From the NCBI GenBank assembly GCA_900754755.1, contig CAAEEC010000343.1, positions 1-11,475 of the forward strand: 11,475 nt of DNA. Direction: 5' to 3'. Made by a program: the position numbers and the translations under genes. Positions within the stretch are counted from its first letter, which is position 1, and each line of letters starts with the position of its first letter. A model generated the notes under the pieces. That model was not told the origin of the DNA. It saw nothing but the letters and a program-made list of their open reading frames with translations, and searched no databases. Below, piece by piece: positions 1 through 5,502 of this stretch. Source of the stretch: Clostridia bacterium (lineage in GTDB: Bacteria; Bacillota; Clostridia; Christensenellales; Aristaeellaceae).

Positions 1-4
1 AAAA

Positions 5-382
5 ATGAAGCTGGACAGATACCACTATTTGTTTAACGCCGCGGCCTACTTTGCCGCGGCGGAAAAGTACCCGGAAAACGGGATTGTTGCCGCGATTGCG
101 GGACAGGGGCCGGAATCGTTTGACGCGCTGTGCTGGGCGCTGGCGGAGCTGGCGCAGCAGGGCGAATTGGCGCGCAGGGATATGGGCTATGACAGCGGCG
201 AAATGCTGACTGTGGAGCGCGTGCGACGGCAGCTAATGCCAGCGCAATTGCCCGAGGCGCGGGAAATCGTGTTGCGCGCGATTGCCAAAGGCCTGAAAAA
301 CGGCGAAGGAAACGACAGCGACGAAGTGGATGAAGTGTTGGCGGAGCTGGCAGAGCAAAAAAAAACGGACGCAACCACATGA
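5..382 (+). CDS. Tail assembly chaperone, upstream frame (gpG-like)
   Basis: A 125-residue, mostly helical, acidic protein directly upstream of the tape measure gene. That is where siphophages carry the tail assembly chaperone that coats the tape measure protein while the tail tube polymerises. The N-terminus (FNAAAYFAAAEKYPENGI) resembles Firmicutes phage chaperones of this class. The frame ends in a Lys/Thr tail read from a run of nine A at 357-365, a slippery sequence, and its stop overlaps the ATG at 379 as ATGA. The ribosome site lies outside the window, so the ATG at 5 is the likely but unproven start. Family assignment rests on position, size, composition and the frameshift signal. No catalytic motif is expected or seen. 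Confidence 0.75.
   Translation: MKLDRYHYLFNAAAYFAAAEKYPENGIVAAIAGQGPESFDALCWALAELAQQGELARRDMGYDSGEMLTVERVRRQLMPAQLPEAREIVLRAIAKGLKNGEGNDSDEVDEVLAELAEQKKTDATT
357..365 (+). promoter_or_regulatory. Programmed -1 ribosomal frameshift site (A AAA AAA within A9)
   Basis: Nine consecutive A follow a C at 356. In the zero frame they read CAA AAA AAA ACG, so both A- and P-site tRNAs can re-pair after a -1 slip. The -1 frame is open from here to 543. The site lies five codons before the zero-frame stop, the usual position in tail chaperone genes. I found no convincing stimulatory hairpin downstream. Confidence 0.75.
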
Positions 383-543
383 CGGAGGCGGAGTATCTAT
401 CCGTGGCGCTATCGCTGGGCATGGGCCGCCGCGAAGCGCTGCTATCGCCGGTGGGCCTTGTGATGGAAATTGCCAAGCTGCGCGCAGACGCAAACAAAAA
501 AGCGCTGGAAGGGGTGAGGACGCATGGCAGAGCGCACGATTAG
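379..543 (+). CDS. Tail assembly chaperone, downstream frame (T part of a gpGT-like fusion)
   Basis: A 54-codon open frame lying in the -1 frame relative to the gene at 5-382. It begins MTEAEYLSVALSLGMGRREA and ends at TAG 541-543, inside the start of the tape measure gene. Slippage by -1 on A AAA AAA (358-364; zero-frame codons CAA AAA AAA ACG) reads AAC GGA CGC AAC CAC into this frame without a stop. The fusion would span 5-543 and be 179 residues long. In lambda and many other siphophages the minor fused chaperone (gpGT) recruits the tape measure through its T domain. The frame could also be started independently from ATG 379, but no good ribosome site precedes it. The helical, charged sequence looks like a real protein; expression by frameshift is inferred. 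Confidence 0.72.
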   Translation: MTEAEYLSVALSLGMGRREALLSPVGLVMEIAKLRADANKKALEGVRTHGRAHD

Positions 544-3500
544 CACCCGCTTGATCATCAGCGGCGAGCAGGAATACCGAAGCGCCATTAAGGGGATCAA
601 CCGGGATCTAAAAGAGCTGGATAGCCAAATCAAACTGGTGGACAGCGAATACCAGGGCCAGCAGAACACGCTCGCCGCGCTCCAGGCCAGGCACGATGCG
701 CTGAGCAATGCCATCGAAAAACAGGCGCAAAAGCTCAAAACCGAGCGCGACGCCCAGAAACAGGCGCGCGACCTGATGTGGGAATACGCGGAAGCGGCGG
801 AAAAGACGCGCGGGGAATTGAACCAGCTCGTGAGAGATACCGATGACATTACGGCGGAAACAAAGGAATATCAACAGAAGGTATCGGAGCTATCGGCTAA
901 GTTAAAAGACTATGAGGACGCCACCCGCAAATCCGCGAACGCTGCCCAGGAGCATGCGACCAAAGCCAACCAGGCGGAAGCGGAACTCAACGACCTCACA
1001 AACGAGCTAAAGAACAACGACAAGTATCTTGACGAAGCCCGCAGCAGCGCCGACCAATGCGCAAAATCCATCGACGCATACGGCAAAGAGGCCAAGGACG
1101 CGGCGGAGGACACGGACAAGCTGGACAAATCGTCGCGCGGCTGGGTAGAGACCATGAAGGGCGTGCTCTCCGCCGACATGATCAAAAACGGCCTGCAACA
1201 TATCTGGGAAGGCCTGAAAGCGTGCGTGGATGCCTCCGTGGAGTTTGAGAGCGCCATGGCGGGCGTGCAGAAAACCACGGGCATGAGCGATACCGAAGTC
1301 GCCGCCATGGGCGATGCCATCCAGGAGATGAGCACGCGCATTCCCCTGGCAGCCACGGAAATCGCCGCCCTGGTGGAAGCGGGCGGGCAACTGGGCATAG
1401 CCCAAGAAGACTTGCTGGGCTTTGCCGAGGTTATGGCCAACATGGCCGTGGCAACAGACATGACCAGCGAAGAGGCCGCAACCGCGCTGGCACAGCTAGC
1501 CAACATCATGGGCACGGCGGCGAGCGACTACGAGCGCATGGGCAGCACCATCGTTGCGCTGGGCAACGCGGGCGCTAGCACGGAGAGCCAGATCGTGGAG
1601 ATGGCGCAAAGGCTGGCGGGTGCGGGCGCAACCGTGGGCATGACAGAGAGCGAAGTGCTGGCGTTGGCGAGCACGCTTGCAAGCCTGGGCATCAACGCCG
1701 AGGCGGGCGGCGGCAGCGTGAGCCGCCTGCTCAACAGGCTGGAAACGCTGGTGAGCACGGGCTCGCCCAAGCTGGAGGATTTCGCTTCCGTGGCTGGGAT
1801 GAGCGCGGAGGAATTCGCGAGCGCCTGGAACGAGGACGCCATGGGTACGCTAGCGCTATTCGTGGAAGGCCTGAGCGGCGTGGAAGAAAGCGGCGGCAGC
1901 GCCATTGCGGTGCTAAACGAACTGGGTATCACGGAAACGCAGATGACCGACGCGCTCTTGCGCATGGCCAATGGCGGGACTATGTTAAGCGACAGCCTGG
2001 AGATGGCCAACGAGGCGTGGCGCGAGAACAGCGCGCTGGCGGAGGAGGCGGCGACGCGGTATTCCACGACAGAAAGCCAGATGACGCTGTTCAACAACAG
2101 CGTTACCAACTTTAAAACCGCTGTGGGCGACGCGCTATCGCCATTGCTGAACAACCTGATGGAGGCGGGCAGCGCGGCGTTGGAATGGGCTACAAACGTG
2201 ATCAGCGGCAGCAACACGCTGACCGACAAGATCAACGCCATCGATACGGATTACGAAGCCGAGGCGGACGCGCTAGCAACCACGGCGGCGCAGGCAAGCG
2301 CGCTGGTGGACATGCTCGAAGAGATCGAATCCACGAGCGGAGGCGCGGCAGAGGGCGGCGACGAGTGGAACGCGGTGCTGGCCAAGCTGTGCGAAACCGT
2401 GCCCGAGCTCAGCGGGCTGATCAACCAGCAGACGGGCGAAATCGAGGGCGGAACCGAGGCGCTGCGCGACCAGATTGCGGCATGGGAAGAAAACGCGCTG
2501 GAGCAGGCCAAGGCGGCCGCGCTGCAGGAGAAATATAACGCATACGTATCCGCGCAGGAAGAGCTGTTCGAGAAGCAAGTCGAACTGGAAATGGAGCTGG
2601 CCAAGTATGAAGAAGATCGAGCCAATGCGGCGGACAGCTTCCAAAATGCCAACATTTGGGGGCGGATGTTTGGCACCGAAGAAACGCGCGAGATGGCGGA
2701 AAGCAATGCGCGCGTGGCAGAACTGCGTGGCGAGATTGCGGAACTGGAAGAGCAGCTTGAAACAAATAGAGAGGTATACAACGCATACAGCGAAGCGCTG
2801 GGCGAAGTGGCGGACACGAGCCAGAGTGCTGCTGAAGCGAGCAACGAAATGACGACTGCGCAGCAGGCGCAGGCGGAAGCATACAACGCATTGATCAGCG
2901 ATATGGACGCGCTGATCGCGGCGCAAGAAGAGGCCAAAGCCGCCGCCATGGAGCAGGTGGAAAGCGTGGTAGGTGGATTTGGCGAAATGGAAGAGGTGGC
3001 CGCGCAGAGCATTGAAGATACCATTGCGGCGCTGCAAAGCCAAATCGATTACATGGATACATACGCGGCCGCGCTGGAACTGGTGATGGAGCGCGGCGTG
3101 GATATGGGTATCGTGGCGCAGCTGGCCGACGGTACGCAGGAAAGCCTATCCATCCTGCTGGGGCTGGTGGAGGCGAGCGACGAGCAAATCGCGAATTTTG
3201 TAGCGACGTTTGACGAAACGCAGAAGGCAAAAGATACGCTCGCCACCAATATGGCGGACGCAAAAACCGATTTCGATACGGAGGCGGACGCCATCGCCGC
3301 GCGCACCGTGGAACTGGTGAATGAAATGAACCAAACCTCGCAGGCCTATGATAACGGTGCGGCCACAATAGGCGGATATATCGACGGCTTGAACAGCCGC
3401 CTGAGCGAGCTGGATATTGTTTCGGGAAAAATCCAAAGCCTGATGGCTGGCGGGGACAGCGACAGCAACAGCAGCAGTAGCAGTAGCAGCGGCGGCAGAA

Positions 3501-3802
3501 CGGGCGGCAGGGGATTTTATGCCACGGCGCACGCAGCGGGCCTGGCCTATGTGCCAAGCGACGGCTACCTCGCCGAACTGCACGAGGGCGAGATGGTACT
3601 TACGCGGCTGCAGGCAGAGGCATACCGCGCAGAACGGCTTGCTGGCGTGCGAGCCCAGCGGGCGGCGAGCCAAACCGTTACAAACAATGCCCGGTTTGGC
3701 GATATCATCATCCAGATGGGCGGCCAGAGTGGCGCGGACGGGCGCAAGATTGCCGCCGAGCTGCGGCGGGAACTGCGTTTGAGAGGGGTGTATGCGGGAT
3801 GA
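524..3802 (+). CDS. Tail tape measure protein (TP901-1 type)
   Basis: At 1092 residues this is the largest gene. It sets tail length and is ejected with the DNA. Residues about 10-200 are a charged coiled coil. About 207-560 match the TP901-type tape measure core (VEFESAMAGVQKTTGM, then an alternating Ala/Gly-rich helical stretch ending near ALSPLLNNLMEAGSAALEWA). About 580-960 are further helices, including PELSGLINQQTGEIEGGTEA, a pattern common in Firmicutes tape measures. A Ser/Asn/Gly linker (about 979-993) precedes a C-terminal segment with LHEGEMVLTRLQAEA near residue 1019, a frequent tape measure ending. At about 0.15 nm per residue the tail would be roughly 160 nm. The start is chosen from the GGGGTGAGG stretch 5 bases before ATG 524. 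No hydrolase domain or clear transmembrane cluster was seen. Confidence 0.93.
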   Translation: MAERTISTRLIISGEQEYRSAIKGINRDLKELDSQIKLVDSEYQGQQNTLAALQARHDALSNAIEKQAQKLKTERDAQKQARDLMWEYAEAAEKTRGELNQLVRDTDDITAETKEYQQKVSELSAKLKDYEDATRKSANAAQEHATKANQAEAELNDLTNELKNNDKYLDEARSSADQCAKSIDAYGKEAKDAAEDTDKLDKSSRGWVETMKGVLSADMIKNGLQHIWEGLKACVDASVEFESAMAGVQKTTGMSDTEVAAMGDAIQEMSTRIPLAATEIAALVEAGGQLGIAQEDLLGFAEVMANMAVATDMTSEEAATALAQLANIMGTAASDYERMGSTIVALGNAGASTESQIVEMAQRLAGAGATVGMTESEVLALASTLASLGINAEAGGGSVSRLLNRLETLVSTGSPKLEDFASVAGMSAEEFASAWNEDAMGTLALFVEGLSGVEESGGSAIAVLNELGITETQMTDALLRMANGGTMLSDSLEMANEAWRENSALAEEAATRYSTTESQMTLFNNSVTNFKTAVGDALSPLLNNLMEAGSAALEWATNVISGSNTLTDKINAIDTDYEAEADALATTAAQASALVDMLEEIESTSGGAAEGGDEWNAVLAKLCETVPELSGLINQQTGEIEGGTEALRDQIAAWEENALEQAKAAALQEKYNAYVSAQEELFEKQVELEMELAKYEEDRANAADSFQNANIWGRMFGTEETREMAESNARVAELRGEIAELEEQLETNREVYNAYSEALGEVADTSQSAAEASNEMTTAQQAQAEAYNALISDMDALIAAQEEAKAAAMEQVESVVGGFGEMEEVAAQSIEDTIAALQSQIDYMDTYAAALELVMERGVDMGIVAQLADGTQESLSILLGLVEASDEQIANFVATFDETQKAKDTLATNMADAKTDFDTEADAIAARTVELVNEMNQTSQAYDNGAATIGGYIDGLNSRLSELDIVSGKIQSLMAGGDSDSNSSSSSSSGGRTGGRGFYATAHAAGLAYVPSDGYLAELHEGEMVLTRLQAEAYRAERLAGVRAQRAASQTVTNNARFGDIIIQMGGQSGADGRKIAAELRRELRLRGVYAG
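3458..3490 (+). repeat. AGC/AGT triplet repeat coding a serine-rich linker
   Basis: An imperfect triplet repeat in the tape measure gene codes for Asp/Asn/Ser and then a run of seven Ser, followed by Gly-rich residues. It separates the helical body from the C-terminal segment. Such repeats can change length by slippage in whole codons. Confidence 0.75.
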
Positions 3803-4326
3803 TGCGGCACAGTTTTTCCTTCAACGGGGTGGATATGCGTGAAGCGTTTGGCATTGTGGTGGAGCGGTTTTCGGATGTGCTCACGCCCGCCCTGCGCCCG
3901 AGGAAGATTTCGATCCCGTACCGCGATGGATCGTATGATTTTGGCGCGCAGTACTACGACGAGCGCGTGATCACCATCGACTGCGCGACAGCGGCCCTTG
4001 CTTCCCGCGCGGCGGCGCGCGCGCTTTCGCTGGCGCTGGCGGGCAAGGGCGAATTGCGGCGCTGGGACGAGCCGGACAAATACTATATCGGCCGGATTTA
4101 TGATCCAGCGGACATCGAGCGCATGGCGCAGGGAGCTATGCGGTTTTCGCTATCGTTTGTGTGCGAGCCATTTGCCTATGGCGCGCAAAAAACGCTAACG
4201 TTTGCCGGGAGCACGGATGTGGAGTATGCCGGAAGCGCGCGCACGCCGGTGCGGATGGTGATCCGCAACGACAACGATTTTGCCATTACAGGGATAGTGA
4301 TCACGGCGACAGAAAGGGCGGAATAA
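3799..4326 (+). CDS. Distal tail protein, N-terminal part (Dit / siphovirus tail component)
   Basis: A 175-residue protein. Residues 1 to about 133 match the N-terminal belt domain of Dit proteins, which form the ring joining tail tube and baseplate (FSFNGVDMREAFGIVVE, IPYRDGSYDFGAQYYDERVI, RFSLSFVCEPFAYG). A complete Dit is usually about 220-280 residues, with a second galectin-like domain. Here only the opening strands of that domain are present (about 140-170, TPVRMVIRNDNDFAITGIVI) before TAA. The missing part appears to be at the end of the gene at 5503-6114. The start overlaps the tape measure stop as ATGA, with GAGAGGGG at 3781-3788 as ribosome site; ATG 3802 is an equally possible start. 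Belt domain assignment is strong; calling the protein split is inference. Confidence 0.88.
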   Translation: MMRHSFSFNGVDMREAFGIVVERFSDVLTPALRPRKISIPYRDGSYDFGAQYYDERVITIDCATAALASRAAARALSLALAGKGELRRWDEPDKYYIGRIYDPADIERMAQGAMRFSLSFVCEPFAYGAQKTLTFAGSTDVEYAGSARTPVRMVIRNDNDFAITGIVITATERAE

Positions 4327-4327
4327 A

Positions 4328-5110
4328 ATGAGCGCAATGACGAATGGCTTTGAGACGACGATTTTGAACACGTTCCGGGGCACAGCGGCGACCGCGCCGC
4401 AAAATGTGTATCTGGCGCTGTTTTTGTCCAGCCCGACCGAAAGTGGTACGGCGGGCATGGAAGTGAGCTACAGCGGCTATGTGCGGCAAAAAATCACGTT
4501 TTCCGCGCCCGCAGCCAGCGGCACAGACGTTAGCATTCAAAACAACGCGCTGATCACCTTTCCCACGCCGCCCGGCGCGAGCGGCACCGCAACCTATGGC
4601 GCGATTATGGACGATATTTCCGGCGGGGACGTGCTGGTGTATTGCCAGCTAAACAGCCCCATCGCACTCACGAGCGAGGTGAGCCCGCGCCTGGACGAGG
4701 GCGACGTGAAGCTAGTGATTTCCGCAGGGAATTTCACGGCGAATTTCAAAAATAAGATTCTGAATTATCTAAGGGGCACGAACATCGCGGGATTTGAACC
4801 GCATTTGGCGCTATACGATGGCAGCCCAGAGGAGGGCGGGGCAGAGCTGAGCGGCAGCGGATACGCGCGCCTGCCGCTGATCTTCGGCGCGCCCAGCGAG
4901 CAGGTGAGCGGCCAGATGGAGATCCGCAACACCAATGCTGCGCAGAGCAACGCCGCCATCGCCTGGGGTACTTGGGCCTATGGCGCGGTTATGGATGCGG
5001 AAACCAGCGGCAATTGCGTGGCGTATAAGGCCAATGCCGGGCAATATGTGATGGATAGCGGAGCAAAGGCGTATATCGATGCGAACAGCATCAGCATGGC
5101 GGTGAACTAA
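4328..5110 (+). CDS. Tandem two-domain Gp80-like tail protein
   Basis: A 260-residue protein built from two related halves. Copy 1 spans about residues 4-133 and copy 2 about 137-260. Each opens with a short amphipathic helix (ILNTFRGT and ILNYLRGT). Then come LAL(F/Y)xxSPxE, a Gly-Tyr-(V/A)-Arg turn before a beta strand (GYVRQKITF and GYARLPLIF), an Asn/Ala-rich strand, and YGA(I/V)MD with a Ser/Gly turn. This pattern resembles Gp80-type phage tail or fibre-associated proteins, which are beta-rich structural domains. It sits between two pieces of a Dit-like protein, suggesting a tail-tip decoration or adhesion role. The start is set by AAGGGCGG at 4314-4321; ATG 4337 is too far from it. The internal duplication is seen directly; family and role are less certain. 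Confidence 0.72.
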   Translation: MSAMTNGFETTILNTFRGTAATAPQNVYLALFLSSPTESGTAGMEVSYSGYVRQKITFSAPAASGTDVSIQNNALITFPTPPGASGTATYGAIMDDISGGDVLVYCQLNSPIALTSEVSPRLDEGDVKLVISAGNFTANFKNKILNYLRGTNIAGFEPHLALYDGSPEEGGAELSGSGYARLPLIFGAPSEQVSGQMEIRNTNAAQSNAAIAWGTWAYGAVMDAETSGNCVAYKANAGQYVMDSGAKAYIDANSISMAVN

Positions 5111-5169
5111 TGTTGCCAAAGTACTTGCCTACAAAAGCAACGGAAGGGAGTGAGGCGTACTAGATAAGG

Positions 5170-5207
5170 CAAAACCGCCATACAGCTAGCCCTGTACGGC
5201 GGTTTTG
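5170..5207. terminator. Long hairpin with AAAACCGCC/GGCGGTTTT arms, possible bidirectional terminator
   Basis: Ten perfect base pairs (5170-5179 with 5198-5207), one A/C mismatch, then five more pairs (TACAG/CTGTA) around a six-base loop. The stem ends in four T on either strand, so it could terminate transcription both ways, though the U-tract is short. The loop side contains the palindrome GCTAGC (5185-5190). It lies 60 bases after the two-domain tail gene and could end that transcript or a leftward RNA from the promoter at 5440-5468. Confidence 0.7.
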
Positions 5208-5247
5208 TGCCCTGGATTTGAAAGGGCAGCTCATCATAACAATTTAC

Positions 5248-5276
5248 TTTACTTTCCGCTTCGCCTGTGATATGCT
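5248..5276 (+). promoter_or_regulatory. Probable + strand promoter with extended -10
   Basis: TTTACT (5248-5253), a 17-base spacer and TATGCT (5271-5276), preceded by TG one base upstream (5268-5269) as in extended -10 promoters. The expected start is near 5283, at the left edge of the inverted repeat. The -35 and -10 are each imperfect, so this is weaker than the opposing promoter. It would drive a short RNA toward the hairpin at 5353-5389. Confidence 0.5.
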
Positions 5277-5282
5277 AAGCGC

Positions 5283-5390
5283 GTAGCAGATAGGGTTGGC
5301 TCAAGTGGCGGTTTCGGCCTCGCCGGAAGAAACGACGGGAAGAAATAAAAGCGAAACCGCCGGCTAGCTTCGACCCTACCGGCGGTTTCT
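5283..5390 (+). ncRNA. Predicted small + strand RNA ending at the central hairpin
   Basis: Inferred transcript of about 108 nt, from the promoter at 5248-5276 to the hairpin at 5353-5389. It carries GTAGCAGAT at its 5' end and GGTTTCGGCCTC at 5310-5321, both also present in the opposing RNA. It has no ATG frame. The frame ending at TAA 5346-5348 finishes in Gly-Lys-Lys just before the hairpin, but lacks a start codon. Read-through past the hairpin would let 5310-5321 pair with 5400-5411. Existence and ends are not shown by sequence alone. Confidence 0.35.
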
Positions 5391-5433
5391 GACCAATTTG
5401 AGGCCGAAACCCCATGAGGTTCATTCCTCATCT
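5345..5433 (-). ncRNA. Predicted small - strand RNA from the strong antisense promoter
   Basis: Inferred transcript of about 90 nt starting near 5433, seven bases past the -10 of the promoter at 5440-5468, and ending in the U-rich stretch after the central hairpin. Its 5' end folds into a six-bp hairpin (ATGAGG, loop AATGAA, CCTCAT; 5431-5414), followed by GGTTTCGGCCTC (5411-5400) and the GCTAGC-loop hairpin. An ATG at 5431 opens a 60-codon frame, but it lies about two bases from the predicted RNA start and has no ribosome site. The RNA is therefore judged non-coding. Read-through could extend it to the hairpin at 5170-5207, about 265 nt. Confidence 0.45.
5353..5389. terminator. Central hairpin, better terminator on the - strand
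   Basis: A perfect 11-bp stem (5353-5363 with 5379-5389; GAAACCGCCGG) around a 15-base loop that can add three pairs after one bulged C. On the - strand the stem is followed by GCTTTTATTTCTT, a usable U-tract. On the + strand the U-tract is poor. The loop starts with GCTAGC (5363-5368), as in the hairpin at 5170-5207. It lies midway between two facing promoters and may end both transcripts. Confidence 0.72.
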
Positions 5434-5439
5434 GCTACG

Positions 5440-5468
5440 ATTATAGCACGGCGCGCGGCGAAAGTCAA
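5440..5468 (-). promoter_or_regulatory. Near-consensus sigma-A promoter on the - strand, facing the tail operon
   Basis: Read on the - strand: TTGACT (5468-5463), 17-base spacer, TATAAT (5445-5440), with TGC directly before the -10 (extended -10). This is the best promoter in the window and it points against every gene. It lies inside the stem and loop of the terminator at 5447-5487, so one DNA segment serves opposite purposes on the two strands. Confidence 0.75.
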
Positions 5469-5487
5469 GCGCCGTGTTTTTGTTTTT
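5447..5487 (+). terminator. Intrinsic terminator just before the second distal tail gene
   Basis: An eight-bp GC-rich stem (CACGGCGC 5447-5454 with GCGCCGTG 5469-5476), a 14-base loop, then TTTTTGTTTTT (5477-5487). By sequence it should terminate + strand transcripts only 15 bases before the ATG at 5503. Tail genes downstream would then need antitermination or read-through. The stem overlaps the opposing promoter, so part of the symmetry could be coincidental. Confidence 0.6.
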
Positions 5488-5502
5488 GGAAGGGGGGATT
5501 GC

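Larger units (their letters stand above)
5283..5438. repeat. 39-base interrupted inverted repeat flanking the central hairpin
   Basis: Left arm 5283-5321, right arm 5400-5438. Nine outer bases (GTAGCAGAT / ATCTGCTAC) and twelve inner bases (GGTTTCGGCCTC / GAGGCCGAAACC) match perfectly and are separated by exactly 18 bases in both arms. Those 18-base middles have diverged almost completely. The arms begin just downstream of the two facing -10 boxes, so the 5' ends of two opposing RNAs would share sequence. Equal spacing argues for a duplicated and inverted unit rather than chance. Confidence 0.8.
5111..5502. other. Structured non-coding island inside the tail operon
   Basis: The 392 bases between the stop at 5108-5110 and the ATG at 5503 hold no credible protein gene but are dense in signals. 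There are two long hairpins of similar sequence (5170-5207 and 5353-5389) and a small hairpin (5208-5228: TGCCCT, 9-base loop, AGGGCA). A + promoter-like sequence lies at 5248-5276 and a near-consensus - promoter at 5440-5468. A 39-base inverted repeat has arms at 5283-5321 and 5400-5438, and a terminator lies at 5447-5487. At the left edge, 5120-5130 and 5153-5161 can pair (AGTAC/GTACT and GCCT/AGGC). Tail genes are otherwise packed with overlaps, so an island this long is unusual. The layout suggests small antisense RNAs. Confidence 0.75.

Noticed and set aside
330..554. 74-codon + frame overlapping the chaperone pair
   Set aside because: It is in the +1 frame, not reached by the -1 slip, and its composition looks like a shadow. 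The -1 frame (379-543) has the protein-like sequence.
442..3810. Many long - strand frames opposite the tape measure gene
   Set aside because: GC-rich codon bias makes antisense frames appear open. They lack ribosome sites and recognisable families, and the + strand gene explains the region.
5110..5163. 17-codon + frame (MLPKYLPTKATEGSEAY) whose ATG overlaps the preceding TAA
   Set aside because: Very short, no recognised family, and no ribosome site of its own apart from coupling. Kept only as a remote possibility of a translated leader.
5249..5431. 60-codon frame on the - strand, starting MRNEPHGVSA
   Set aside because: Its ATG lies about two bases from the predicted start of the - strand RNA, has no ribosome site, and the frame runs through two hairpin arms. 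It is better explained as non-coding RNA.
5398..5502. 35-codon upstream extension of the gene at 5503, from TTG
   Set aside because: It overlaps the inverted repeat, terminator and opposing promoter. A strong ribosome site lies directly before ATG 5503.
5111..5502. CRISPR array, tRNA or insertion sequence in the non-coding island
   Set aside because: There is no regular direct-repeat and spacer pattern, no cloverleaf, and no transposase or target-site duplication. The repeats are inverted and tied to promoters and hairpins.
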